64,000 bases of DNA from Buddleja alternifolia (GCA_019426215.1 CM033400.1:17282568-17346567); one strand, 5' to 3'; shown: positions 10,861-22,276, numbered from the stretch's first letter. Numbers and translations are program-made. Notes: generated from the sequence alone by a model not told the origin.

Positions 10861-12660
10861 TGTAACATCCTATATTTTCGTCTCCTACTTCTATAAGCTA
10901 AGGTAAGAGACATAATTCTCGTTAATTAGATTTCGTGATTTATTCGATTCCATTGTCTTCCTAGACTAAAGTGAATTAGGTATATAGAATTGGCCTACTC
11001 AATCTTGTGGATATTCTTTGGCATTAATTAATTGGTAGATGCTTACTTGATTTCGGACAAAGAAAAGATTCTTCAAAATTTTGAGGATCAAAGTGCAATT
11101 GTTATAAAGGAAAAGGACCAATCTTTGGTGAACGTATATTAAATAGATTATATGTTTATGACTGAACTGGAAGATGGATATCAAGTCTAGTGGACTAAAC
11201 TACACATTTCATAAACGTTTGGGGTCAAATTTTAAAACAAAAAAGGTACAAGGGCCAAACTGTAATTTTTGAGAAAATCATTTTGCTAGATGATAAGAAG
11301 CAGATTAAAGCTTTAAACCTCCTACTTACTTCCAAACGTGGCAAGGAGAGAATAAGGCCAACCATCTTGTTGATACCCTTTGGCCACATAGCATACATAC
11401 ACCTTTTTGTGATTTCTTCAAATAGAACCCCTTAAGAAATCCAAGGAAACAAGAGCCAACCTCTACAAAGAAAACAACTTAACCATTTCTTGCTTACCAC
11501 TTAAACCACATATTGTGCAGTGTTGAGATGTTGTCATTTTGAAGTGTCAAATGATATCGAAATTAAGTGTAATTGGTCTTAATCTCTTCTTAAAAAATAG
11601 AGGAAGAACATGGTAGTTTTGGTTCCCCCCTAGAAGTTCGGAGTTGCTAGAAAAGTACATTCAACCGAGAACCTTTTGCAAAGAACTTGAATTTGCTACA
11701 AGTGGGGTTTTAGCTAGCTTCGAATTGGAACTTGGTTCCTTCATCACTCTCAATGATAGGTAACCACTTCAAATGTCTCTGGTAATAATTTGAGATAAAA
11801 TTATTGTTGGGTTGTTGATTTACTAGTTAGATTATGTCCTACAAGTTATGAATATTGTTTTCTAAATTTTAGTTTCCGCTTTCGATGTTCAAGTCTATAG
11901 TTACATGACCAAACGTATGAACTAGACTATGTTGAATTTTTTTTTGAAGAACTTGCTTCTGTTTTAAACATATCTACAAAATTTTGTAAACATTGGAGTT
12001 CTGTGGATTTTTCTAAAAATCGTTGAATAAAGCTGCCAGTCAGTTAGCGGGATTGAATGGTGCCACTGTTTTGAACCTATTAGACCAACCTGAAGATATG
12101 TTTTTATTTTGAAACTTTTTAGGTACAAACATATGTGTGTTGGAAACGTTTTAACAAAAATTGAGAGCTTTTGGAGTAACAGGGGATTTTACAAAAATCT
12201 TTGATTGAAATTGTCAGGCCATTCGTCGGGTTAGAGAAAAGTTTCTGTTTTCAATTTAACTGACATATTTACAAATTTTAGTTCATTTTGAAACTTTTAA
12301 TGTAACTTTATAATATGTGTTGGAAGTGATTTCACAAAAATATGGGAAGTTTTCAAGGAACAGAGGATGTTATAAAATTGTTTGAAATTGAAGTCTATTT
12401 TTAAAAACGTTCCAGGTGCAGCCATAGTTTGGTGAGTGAATCACCCACTTAAACATGTCAATTAAGTCTGGAAATTTTATGTCATATTATTCAACCTGAT
12501 TCCCTTGTTAACGTGAAATTTGAGAGTAAAATTGTACTTTGAGAATTTGTGAGGATTTTCGTAGTGAAGCTGCGCCGACAAGTAGCTTGAAGCTCGTATG
12601 AATTAAAAATTGCCAATATGCCTAGTGTGTATATAGTGTGACTTACGATTTTTGGTAGTT
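10861..12660 (+). mobile_element. TGTAACATCC-type LTR, 5' portion
   Basis: Starts TGTAACATCCTATATTTTCG, as does the copy at 40,228, and is related to the LTRs starting at 48,453, 54,754 and 56,884. It is inserted in copia LTR sequence. It runs ~1.8 kb until the large non-coding element at 12,672 interrupts it, and resumes for ~50 bp at 28,706. The interruption point (ATAAAG) is recognisable because the uninterrupted word GGTTATAAAGTATCAT can be read on the minus strand near 30,125-30,140. Confidence 0.65.
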
Positions 12661-13316
12661 ATAAAAAAAAGTGTTATGCGCCCAGCGAGCCATCTGTTGG
12701 CTTGAACATTAGCACTGTGTCAGTCTTATCATTTAGATTATATCGAACCTATTACGGAATGCTTCTTTATTGTTTTTATAACTAGTGTTAGTATAGATAA
12801 AGGTCACATATGGTTAGGGGAGCAGTCGGAATACATATGGAATGCTTTCAAAGATCATAATCCTAAATACGTTCCAAGTCATAGAGGCTATGAGATGTGG
12901 GACATCACTGGCCTTGTCAAGACATGTTCGTGTGTGTACCTCTCCCAAGAAGTCGACGCGTTCCATTATCGATAGCTGGTATAGCCAATACATGCATGAA
13001 GATCCATATTTTGGTATGGGATTGAATGGCCTCGCTAGGATTCCTCGTTGGTGCTGTCGAACTTGGAGTCCTTTGGTTTTCGTAGTGTGAGAAAGTCCTT
13101 AGACCTGAGATGACATTGGAAAGGGAGTACCCACTCTACTTTGATATGCACGTGCATTCCAGGAGAGTCATGCAGCGTGTATATTGGGTATAGTCAGGTA
13201 GTTACAGCGGAACAATTGACAGTTGAAGGGGATTCATCCAAGGTCATGAGTACCCGGAATTTCCTATGTTGTTGAGTGAAACTGAATGATCGAAAAGTCT
13301 CTAGCCAGAGCATTGT

Positions 13317-13635
13317 TGTCACACACCCAGACCCGATCCTTACAATTAACTCAGTTAAGCCACACGATCAGGCCAAGGGGCGATGACCTATTTTCTTCCT
13401 TGGAAATGTAATGGTTTTCTAAAATAATAGAATATATCCCTTTAGAAATAAAAGCAAATCATTTTTTTTATATACATCAAACCCAGTATCTTCATCCCTA
13501 TATTAACATACTTATGTTTACAAAACCATAATAGAGAGGTTATACAGATCACCATCAGAGTACAAAATTGCTCAAAGCATGGCATATGAACATAGCTCTG
13601 TCTGACCGCTCTGGAGACTTGGGCAACCTTCACAT
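13317..13635 (-). repeat. Truncated 3' LTR of gypsy element 1
   Basis: Matches the first ~320 bp, in plus coordinates, of the LTR at 16,898, starting TGTCACACACCC. At about 13,631-13,640 (CACATATCTT) it changes directly to pol sequence that matches 34,590 onward in element 2. A shared ATATCTT at the junction suggests microhomology-mediated deletion. Confidence 0.75.
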
Positions 13636-14396
13636 ATCTTCCTTGATGGCTTGATCAGATGGCACACATAACCTCCCATTATATTTATTGCGTAACTCCC
13701 TCATCAAAAATTGAGAATTCTGTCCTTTTTCCTCCATCCATCTTTTTATTCATCCTTTCTGATCTTCAATGATTTTATCACGAAGTACAGACTTCAACAT
13801 CAGAGCTGACAAAAAGCATACCTTCCCTTCAGGCACAATTTCGAGTTCCAATTTCTGCAAATCTAGTAATAAAGGCTTCTTTGTGAGAAGGAGAGAAGAC
13901 ATGGACTTTCTACTCAGCGCATCAGCTACAACATTTGCTTTACCCGGATGATAGTTAATCTCACACAGTCATAATCTTTGACAAGTTCCAACCATCTTCG
14001 TTGTCTCATATTCAACTCTTTTTGGGTAAAGAAGTACTTCAAACTTTTATGATCGGTGTAAATCTCACACTTTTCACCATACAAGTAATGCCTCCAAATT
14101 TCCAGGGCAAAGACAACAGCAGCAAGTTCCAGATCATGAGTTGGATAATTCTTTTTGTACTCTTTCAATTGCCTTGGAGCATAAGCAATAATTACCTTCC
14201 CATTTTGCATTAACACAACACCAAAACCATTTTTAGAAGCATCACTATACACAACGAATCCACTGGTTCCAGTTCGAACAGAAAGAATAGGAGCGATAGT
14301 CAATCGGTGTTTCAGCTCTTGAAAACTCTTTTCACAAGCATCAGTCCAAATAAATTTCATGTTCTTTCTTGTCAACATCGTCAATGGAACGGCCAA
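13636..14396 (-). pseudogene. RNase H region of gypsy element 1 pol
   Basis: The 14,396-13,926 frame gives the RT connection ([19 protein letters not shown]) and the RNase H core. Acidic residues are visible in [20 protein letters not shown] and IYTDHKSL, then [21 protein letters not shown] frameshift follows KDYDCV, so the last RNase H aspartate block is out of frame. Beyond it only a short linker survives in broken frames before the junction with the LTR. RNase H would remove RNA from the RNA:DNA hybrid during reverse transcription. Confidence 0.75.
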
Positions 14397-14430
14397 TTTT
14401 GAAAATCCCTGAACAAATCTCCTGCCAATC

Positions 14431-14878
14431 CTAAGAAACTCCTAACTTCTGATACATTTGTTGGTGTTGGCCAATTAGCACAACTTCTATTTTACTCGAG
14501 TCAACTGAGATTCCATTCTTCGATACCATATGCCCTAAGAATACCACTTGTTCCAGCCAGAATTCACACTTTTTGAATTTAGCATATAGTTGTTTCTCTT
14601 TGAAAACTTGCAACACAAGTTTCAAATGTTCTTTGTGTTCTCGTTCATCGCGTGAGATCAAGATGTCATCAATAAATACAATCACAAATTTATCAAAAAA
14701 CTGCTTGAATACCCGATTTTAAGTCCATGAAAGCTGTAGAAGCATTCGTTAAACCGAAGGGCAATACTAAAAACTCATAATGGCCATACCATGTTCTGAA
14801 TGCAGTTTTCTGTATATCTTCCTCTTTGATTTTTAGTTGATGATAACCAGAACGCAAGCAATTGATCAAACAAGTCAT
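14431..14878 (-). pseudogene. Reverse transcriptase core of gypsy element 1 (frameshifted)
   Basis: Two out-of-phase pieces. 14,878-14,693 has [20 protein letters not shown] and [14 protein letters not shown]. 14,685-14,431 has [10 protein letters not shown] (the catalytic F/YxDD box) followed by [18 protein letters not shown] and the VFLGHMVS motif. Together they span the RT palm and fingers. A gap of lost sequence and frameshifts near 14,690 separates AFMDL from the FIDD box. Confidence 0.75.
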
Positions 14879-14920
14879 CTATTCTGGGAAGGGGATACTT
14901 ATTCTTGATTGTTACTTTAT

Positions 14921-15652
14921 TTAGTTCTCTGTAATCAATGCATACCGCAAGGTTCCATCTTTCTTTTTAACAAACAACACAGGAGCTCCCCAAGGAGAAT
15001 AACTAGGGCGAATGAAACCCTTATCAAGCAAATCATGTAGTTGCACTTTTAACTCTTTTAACTCTGTTGGTGCCATTCTATATGGTGCTTTAGAAATAGG
15101 GGCAGTTCCTGGCACAACATCAATCACAAATCCAACCTCTCGATCTGGTGGTAGTCTTGGTAAATCATCTGGAAATACTTCTAGAAATTCTCTAACTACT
15201 TTCACATTTTCAGGCTTTAAATGTGTCTCAATTGAAGTGTCCACCACACTTGCCAAACATCCAACACAACCTTTGTTCAACATCTTTTGGGGCTTCAATG
15301 CCGATATAATTGGTAAGAAAAATGAGCCTGAAGTGCCGCTAAACATAAATTGTTCTTTCCCAAGTGGCTGAAAGATCACGACTTTCTTATTACAATCTAT
15401 GGTGGCATGATATTTGGTAAGCCAATCCATACCCAAAATAACCTCAAAATTTGAAATTGGTAGAACAACAAGATCAGTATATAGTGTTCGGCTACCAATC
15501 TGAGTAGAACAAGCCCTCACATGACTGGAATCCATTTTTTCCCCCGATGGAATTGTCACGCTATATCTTATTTCTAACAAATTTGGCGTAATACCCAATT
15601 TTCTCACAAATGCATTCGGTATGAATATTTTGTAGAACCTGAATTTATCCAT
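14921..15652 (-). pseudogene. Protease to RT N-terminus of gypsy element 1
   Basis: A 243-residue frame contains VVLPISNFEVILGMDWLTKY (the protease C-terminal ILGMDWL motif), a linker, and the RT entry [40 protein letters not shown]. The Asp-Ser-Gly protease active-site region just upstream (~15,650) is shifted out of frame, so the protease is inactive as written. It closely parallels 36,036-37,013 of element 2. Confidence 0.75.
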
Positions 15653-15714
15653 GCAAATGCAGGCATACCCGAAATCAAAATACTACCTGAAACGACTGAG
15701 GGATCTACCTAGGG

Positions 15715-16718
15715 TTGCTCATTTGTCATTTAATAAACTCTCCCCTGCACTCTGTTCTGGAGGGTTGGGCAATCTTTTGCAAAATGTCCAGGCTTCTTAC
15801 ATTTGAAACAACTGTTGGAACCCATTTGACATTCACCAAAATGATTCCTCCCATATTTAGTACATTTGGGTTTTTCAATCGCATTAATGGTCTGTCCAAC
15901 TCTAGGACGCTTGTCATTTCCTTAACCTGATTTCTGCTCTAGTTTCTTCCATTGTGTTGGGTTTCTTGGAGTGAACATTTGTCTCTTTTGTTGATAGGAT
16001 TTCTGAATTTCTTTTTCATCCAAGTCAGCCATCAAAGCTTTATCCACAATTTCCCTAAACTGAGTTGCCGAAGACATCCTTACATCCCGTCTAATCTCAG
16101 GTTTTAATCCTCTCAAAAAGTGATCGATCTTTTCAGTATTATCTCTTGTAATGTACAGTACATATCTGCAACCCTCTTCAAATTTTCTAACATAGTCACA
16201 TACAGTCATGTCTCCCTGCTTCAACTCCAAGAACTCCTTTACCTTAAGGGATATATACCATCTCGGGTGAAGTACTTGTCATAAAAGATCACGTTCAACC
16301 TATCCCATGTCAATGTCTCCATATCCACGACAAGTTTGGCTCCTTCTCACCAGATTCTTGCTTCTTTCTTCAGTAAGAAGATTGCACAAAGTACCTTATC
16401 AGCAACATCGATACGCATGAAGGCAAAGATGATATCCAATGATTTAACCCACTCTTCTGCAACTATGGGATCCGAGCTACCGTAGAAATCAGATGGTTCC
16501 ATTTTTCTGAACTTCACATACACAGCTTGTGGATTGTCAGGTCGAACAGGAGGTGCACGAGCTTGCTGATTCTGTTCTTGAGTTCTCTGTTGCATGTCCA
16601 ATAATTGTTGAATTTGTTCACCATGCATTCTAGTTTGTTCTTGTATCAGATTAGTTAGATTACCCACCACATTGTTGCCACCCTCATGGGCACCCATTGC
16701 CTTACTTTTTGGCGGCAT
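15715..16718 (-). pseudogene. Gag of gypsy element 1
   Basis: Starts [16 protein letters not shown] at 16,718, the same start as element 3. Residues ~70-123 carry [20 protein letters not shown], part of the retrotransposon Gag domain. A TGG-to-TGA stop ends the first frame after EARIW (16,344-16,346). A later frameshift leads into [18 protein letters not shown] (16,230-15,922). The CCHC zinc-knuckle region near 15,750-15,850 is present but broken. Confidence 0.75.
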
Positions 16719-16876
16719 GATTTCCTATATTTTGCCCAACCATTCACTAGCCAATAATGAATGCACCATAATGACAATACATTGATCACACATAAAAGAA
16801 TAAACTAAAAGACTTGATCCACTTTCCCAGCTAGAATATGTTCATATGCCTTCTTCTGTCTTCATGAAAGACCAAA

Positions 16877-16893
16877 CCTCCGCTTTGATACCA
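16877..16893 (-). other. PBS of gypsy element 1 (initiator tRNA-Met)
   Basis: Minus strand TGGTATCAAAGCGGAGG lies four bases after the LTR end. Compared with element 2 it has one G-to-A change. Confidence 0.75.
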
Positions 16894-17528
16894 CAACTGT
16901 CACACACCCAGACCCGACCCTTACATGTGACTCAAATAAGCCACACAATCAGGCCAAGGGGTGATGACCTATTTTCTTCCTTGGAAATGTTATGGTTTTC
17001 TAAAATAATAGAATATATCCCTTTAGAAATAAAAACAAATCATTTTTTTTTATATACATCAAACCCAGTATCTTTATACCTGTATTAACATACTTATTGT
17101 TTACAAAACCATAACAGAGCGGTTATACAAATCAACATCAGAGTACAAAAGTGCTCGAAGCATGGCATATGAACATAGCTCTGTCTGACTATTCTGGAGA
17201 CTTGGGGCAACCTTCACATATTAACATGATCATCACCTGCATCATAAGAACCTAATGAGCTAATGGCTCAGTAAGAAGAAGCTCATATTTTTAAAAGCAA
17301 CGTCTCATATAGCACATACGATAGTCAATAATGCATAGTTCAGTTAAAACTTTTCTTTTTCCTTTTTATCCTTTCCTTTTGGGTACCCTCGAAGTGTGGT
17401 ATTCGACTGATAGTGATAGGCGTCCATTTTTTGAACCTGTTCATAACAATTGGCCAATGGAAGAGGCATCACGGGGTTCTCATAACTGACCTTTCGGCCC
17501 TATGATATTAACCGCTGGTTCTCTCATA

Positions 17529-17690
17529 CATCGTGACTTTATCTATCTTGGCTTTTACGCCTCTAGGTGAATACCACCAGTACATTGTGGCTTTATCTAT
17601 CTTGGCTTTTACGCCTCCAGGTGAATACCACCAGTACATCGTGGCTTTATCTATCTTGGCTTTTACACCTCAAGATATTCACCACCGATC
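17529..17690 (+). repeat. 54-bp tandem repeat in LTR (3 units)
   Basis: Units begin at 17,529, 17,583 and 17,637 with CATYGTGRCTTTATCTATCT. Equivalent arrays are at 31,919, 38,455 and 62,575. Because 54 is divisible by three, all frames stay open and produce a false repeated peptide. Confidence 0.9.
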
Positions 17691-18291
17691 TTTTGGGTCC
17701 GCGGGTCCCACCCGCGTCCCATGCCTACCCGACCATCAATCAAATACCATACCTCCCTTTTTCAAATTATTTTCTTTACGTGTGCATCAACTTACCTTAA
17801 GTCCTTTGCAATGAACTATAAAAGGTTACGCTACTGAAGCTAGCTAATGACACTTCTTCCTAATTTTAGATGTGCAATATAATCTGTAAAAAAAGGGTAT
17901 ATAACATACCTAAATACAATCCTCTATAATTATTCCAGATTCACCGATTAAATTGTAGAAACAATCGGTAAAAGACTTGCATAACGGCTACGTCGATATG
18001 CCTAGCTCCCTTTACCTATTACTCTTCATTTCCTATTTTTCCTTGAATTTTTTCTCTCTTTTCTTTCTTCTCTATTTTTCTTTCTTTTCTTACGTTTGTT
18101 TTTGCTTTACATTTTTGTCCAGAAAGTCTTTTTAAAGACGTCAAAGTCGGTGAACGAACTTAAGTTTGAAGTTTGTTAATTTTAATATTATTATATTCTT
18201 TGAATTATTTGCAGCTGCTAGCTTAATACGTATTATACGTTTGTGCCTTATATTTTCTATGTGTCACATATTTGCTTTCGTGTACCAAATT

Positions 18292-18365
18292 CAATCAAAA
18301 CTCTAAAGTTAAGCGTGCTCAGACGGGAGTAATTCTGAGATGGGTGACCACCTGGGAAGCACGTC
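18292..18365 (+). other. 5S rRNA-like internal-promoter segment in LTR
   Basis: AGTTAAGCGTGCTCAGACGG followed by GATGGGTGACCACCTGGGAAG closely matches the plant 5S rRNA region covering box A, the intermediate element and box C (plant 5S: AGTTAAGCGTGCTTGGGC, GGATGGGTGACCTCCTGGGAAG). The 5' half of 5S is missing, so this is not a functional 5S gene. The strand is opposite to the retrotransposon. The same module is in all four LTRs of this family in the window. Confidence 0.8.
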
Positions 18366-19811
18366 AATTATCATCATTTATTATTATTATTATTATTTAA
18401 CTAGCCATAAATGCTAGGCGTCATGCCTACTTAACTAGTGATAAACGTTAGCAAAAATGTACCTTAAATGCAATTATCATATAATTAAAAAGTAATCATG
18501 TTCGTGCAATCATGCCATTTATAGTCAATAATAAATGTTAACTATATGACATGCTTATTGTTGGCTGCGTGAGAGATGATTGGGCATTACAATTGTTTTA
18601 TAAAAGGGATTGGTGATCTCTGCTTAGAAGACCGGATCATTAGTTGAACCAACAAAGTGATAGTTTTTGAGGCTATTAGGGTTTCAACCGTCGTCAAACC
18701 CTAGGTCTTAGACAAGAAAAAGATGAAGGGATTCGACTCACACAAAGATCGAAATCTGGAGAAGTTTGCATTTACATCGTTAACAAGGAAGTCGTGGTGA
18801 CGGTGTTAGACATCTAACCACGACCAATAGTTGCCTTGGGTTAACTGGTGAAATTAATCCAAAACCTAGTTAATTGTTATGAATAATTAATCTAGCCTAT
18901 GGAAGGACTTGTTGCTAGCTTGTTAATGAGCCTAAGGGGGTCTCACACAATACTTAGTGTAGTACCTACTGGCTAGTTAATTCTTTGTGAATTAATGGAA
19001 AGATTAATTAATTGGCAAATAATTAATTGGGAAAAAGAATTAATTAATTAAGTGGTCTTAATTAATAAAAGTGTTATAATTTAATATTGGAATATTAAAT
19101 TGGGAAAGACTAGTTAATTAATTAGTTTAATTAATATATGAAAGAGGAAATAAATATTTATATATTTTATACACATGGGCGTGTATATATGTGTATAGAT
19201 TTGGTGGCGGATTTATCTTGCTCACCAAGTCTATGTGTATATATATTATCTCTATCTAATATATTTGCAGGATCTATTTTAATTAATTAGGTAACTAATT
19301 GATATGGAAGAATCTTATAACTATATATTAGGATAAATATTGAAGATATGGAAATATCTTATTTGATAAGGTATAGTATATTTGATATTACATCAAATAT
19401 ATGGAAGTATCTAATTAATTGGAAAGCATTCAATTAATCAAGGAAGAGAAATCAATAAATAATATAATATATTATATATACACACATACATATAGACACG
19501 CTTTTAGGCGTGTATGTTTATGTATGTTTTGACCATGTGTTAATTGCACATGGCAATGTTTATTATATATATATATATATATATATATTACTTTACTTAA
19601 TTCCCAATTAAGTTAATTAAGGAATAAAATATATATATATATATATATATTATATAATTACATACATACACGACATTATTGTCGTGTTGTGTATTGTACT
19701 TTTAGGCGTGGGCCTATGTGAGTGTGCAAGGGTATATATATGTGTGTGAATATTTTATTCTTCATGGTGAACAATTCTAACCCTAATCACAACTGAGAGT
19801 TCTGAATTAAA

Positions 19812-19919
19812 TTCTCTCCATCTTTTCTCTTCCACCTCTTTCACAATATTCTTCCAACTCATGTGTTCTCTCCATCTTTTCTCTTCCACCTCTTTCACAA
19901 TATTCTTCCAACTCATGTG
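19812..19919 (+). repeat. 54-bp tandem duplication in 5' LTR of the non-coding element
   Basis: Two perfect units (19,812-19,865 and 19,866-19,919) start TTCTCTCCATC and end ACTCATGTG. The 3' LTR has one unit, and that unit is the one broken by the LINE at 26,832-28,328. Confidence 0.9.
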
Positions 19920-20269
19920 TTGAGTACGAAGAACACCAAAATATATTCCTACCCATTTCATAAGCCAAGATTCAATATTCTCCTTGCTAGCACTGGTGGA
20001 GATAATTGAGGGTACGAGCTAAGATGTGGATAGACTTAGAGGCGCAACACTTGGGGTGTTAGGGCAAATCCAATCTAAAGAGTTGCTTAAAAAGACGTTG
20101 ATTTTTGGTTTTCAAGAGGTAAACATGAGTAAACTAACTCTAGGATAGTTTTGACTCAGATGGGTACCATGTCTGGCTAGCCCTAATTTCGAGGATGCCG
20201 CTTTATTTTTTAAATTTATACCTTCCGCTGAGCGGGCATCCCCTGTGGTTCGTACCGAGATCCCAACAG

Positions 20270-20286
20270 TGGTGTCAGAGCCAAGG
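20270..20286 (+). other. PBS of the non-coding element (initiator tRNA-Met)
   Basis: TGGTGTCAGAGCCAAGG starts one base after the LTR end CCCAACA. It differs from the iMet complement by one base at the fifth position. It sets the plus-strand polarity of the whole 12,672-28,705 element. Confidence 0.8.
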
Positions 20287-22276
20287 TTTTGACATGACTT
20301 GGATTCTTTGTATGTGTTTATGTGTATGTGCTTTAAATTTTGTTTTATCGCATGTAAATTGGATTGAATTTTCTGATTTTATTTTTGGACCCATTAAAAT
20401 TGTTTAAATCTAAAAATTGCTTTTGATCTGAATAATGAATTTTTCGAAATCTAAGAATTGCGTTTTTATAAAACTTGGATTGCTGCGTTTTTGATGCCAT
20501 GAAATTGCATGAGGTTTAGTGCATCATTATACACTAAGAGACGAAAAAAACGGGCTTGAACGCTCACACGCCGCCACTGGTACACATGTAGATGTTGCTT
20601 CACGGAACGGCGCACGACGAGGTCTCCGTTGCGAACCCACACGCTGGCAGCAGAGGAGTTGTGCGCATGGGTTTGCAGATAGCAACCCCGCTGTCGTGCC
20701 ACCTCCGCGGGCGGCGCTGTTCGATAGCGCCACCATGCGCAGCGGTGTCATTTTTGGGGCAGCGCGGCTGCTATCCCGTGGTGATCAAGAACGGGCCGCC
20801 GTATCGACGGCGGCCCATAAGGTTATGCATCCTAGGGTTTTTTCAAATTTTGGTAAATTACAATTTGGCCCTTTGGGGTTATTTTGTGATTTTATGTTTT
20901 GGGTTTAAAATACAATTGAATATAATTTTTGGGCATGGACCTAAAAGTGGACTTTTCAAAAATATGGGTATTTTGAAAGGACAAAATAATGAGTGTAACC
21001 CTAAAATGGTCACATTAGATGTGACATGGCAACCACACACATCAAGAATGTGAAAGGAATTGCTAGTGTCAAGCAAACAGTGGGTGCAATTGAGAATAAT
21101 GGATCCTCTTATCTTGTGTTTACTAGTATCCTCATGTTCATTTACACTTGGAATGAAAGGGATCGTTGCACAATATCCTACCTTTAAGGTGAGGAAATTC
21201 TTTTATGAAAGAATAGGGATAGTAATGAAAACTAGAGACTCAATAAACATAGACACCACTGGCAGTTAAAATGAATTGAATAGTAAATCTATAAACATGT
21301 GAACACAAATTCCATATCCTGTGAGACGAAAAATGCTGACGGTGGATATGACGAAAGGCAAGAAATCTTGACAAGTAGTGGAGACCGGCCTAACAGCGTA
21401 AGTGCTTCAAAGATCAATCTACTGATTGAATCTTTTCTGAACATTAGTTCTAAAGGTATTATAGGTATACAACTGGCTTGTTAGTATCATATGTTGGTTT
21501 TACATGAGTAACATACATATGATCATCATCTCAATTTTCCAAAATGGACTTGAAAAGGAATGGCACCCCAATTGCACAAAGTTAGCAATATGTGCGGGCC
21601 ATTAGGTTGCCATAATCCTTTTCAGTCCGAACGCATAAATAATATGTTGACAAAGACATGGAAGAATTAAAAGGTAATTCTTCCTCTAAAGCACAACCGA
21701 AAGGTAGATGCAATTCTATGAGTTTAAATTGGTGTTGACAACATGGTCTATAGTCGAAACCCTATTTGATCCAAGGGATTGGATTGGTGTTGTTTATTGG
21801 ATGACAACATGGGAAAATTGGAACTAGATGCTCTAGTCTTAAGACATGAACTTAAGTGATGATTGAGGATTTATTTTAAGCCAAATGGGAAAGTAAAGGT
21901 TGCGGACGTATCTTGAGAAGAGATAGAGGCTAACTTTAACATTTAAGTCACGCATAAGAATGCAGTGATAAAAGCTAGTTAGATAGGTGAACCTATGAGG
22001 TTCAGCCAATTGAATATCAAGTACATAAATACTATGATTATCGATAAGGGTGTAAGCTTTTTTAAAGTAGCAAAGGTCTCACCAACTATCTAGACATACC
22101 TAGTGGAAAAAGCAAATAATCTGAGAGATTATTTGATCAGAGTCGACGTTTGAGTAGAACAAAGTCAACTCAACGGAAACGTGGCAAACCCCTTTTTCAC
22201 CAAAACCCTTGAGTAGTAACTATGATCTATTAGTCATCTGGATGATGGAACTATGTGGGAACAGTAGGCTTTTGGG
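20287..22276 (+). other. Non-coding internal region of the LARD-like element
   Basis: About 2 kb without gag, protease, integrase, RT or RNase H motifs in any frame. The longest frames (20,519-20,908; 20,592-21,053) coincide with a GC-rich patch and encode Arg/Ala/Pro-rich or low-complexity peptides with no domain. The region is moderately AT-rich elsewhere. Function, if any, would be in cis (packaging, priming). Confidence 0.6.
20540..20830 (+). promoter_or_regulatory. GC-rich leader block with strong hairpins
   Basis: A perfect 10-bp stem with a 4-nt loop (GGGCCGCCGT/ACGGCGGCCC, 20,793-20,816) and a 6-bp GGCGCT/AGCGCC stem (20,713-20,731) lie 450-550 bp after the PBS, in a patch far richer in G+C than its surroundings. 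By position and structure it could be a packaging or RNA-dimerisation signal. That role is inference only. Confidence 0.45.

Larger units (their letters stand above)
13317..18591 (-). mobile_element. Chromovirus-like gypsy element 1, internally deleted
   Basis: It inserted into the 5' LTR of the non-coding element with a perfect 5-bp TSD ATTGT (13,312-13,316 and 18,592-18,596). The sister LTR at ~22,934 still has the single ATTGT of the empty site. Minus-strand order: 5' LTR (18,591-16,898), PBS, gag, protease, RT, RNase H. A deletion then joins the middle of pol to the last ~320 bp of the 3' LTR, and integrase is entirely lost. Confidence 0.85.
16898..18591 (-). repeat. 5' LTR of gypsy element 1 with 5S-like module
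   Basis: 1,694 bp, minus-strand TGTAATGCCC...GGGTGTGTGACA. It is collinear with the LTRs of elements 2 and 3. Inside are three 54-bp tandem units, a homopyrimidine tract (18,032-18,095) and a 5S rRNA-like segment. As a full LTR it should hold the RNA polymerase II promoter and polyadenylation signals, but these were not mapped. Confidence 0.85.
12672..20268 (+). repeat. 5' LTR of the non-coding element, split by a gypsy insertion
   Basis: Parts 12,672-13,316 and 18,597-20,268 are collinear with 22,295-23,723 and onwards in the 3' LTR. It has AT microsatellites (19,562-19,590, 19,629-19,654) and the short hairpin ACACGCTTTTAGGCGTGT near 19,497. A 54-bp tandem duplication is found only in this LTR. 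Confidence 0.7.

Noticed and set aside
13769..15371. Plus-strand frames opposite gypsy pol (for example 15,012-15,371), and similar ones at 33,502-35,145 and 36,720-37,367
   Set aside because: Shadows of the minus-strand gag-pol reading frames.
17533..17814. Open frames with repeated LSILAFTP / FIYLGFYTSR peptides (also at 31,784, 38,383, 62,340-62,844)
   Set aside because: They are translations of the 54-bp LTR tandem repeat in several frames. The period is a multiple of three, so no stops appear. No protein family is implied.
18292..18365. A functional 5S rRNA gene
   Set aside because: Only the 3' internal-promoter half resembles 5S; the first ~45 bases and a clean terminator are missing, and it lies in an LTR.
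20519..21053. Frames of 129 and 153 residues in the non-coding element
   Set aside because: They overlap each other and the GC-rich hairpin block. They lack retrotransposon or other domains and have no intact counterpart.
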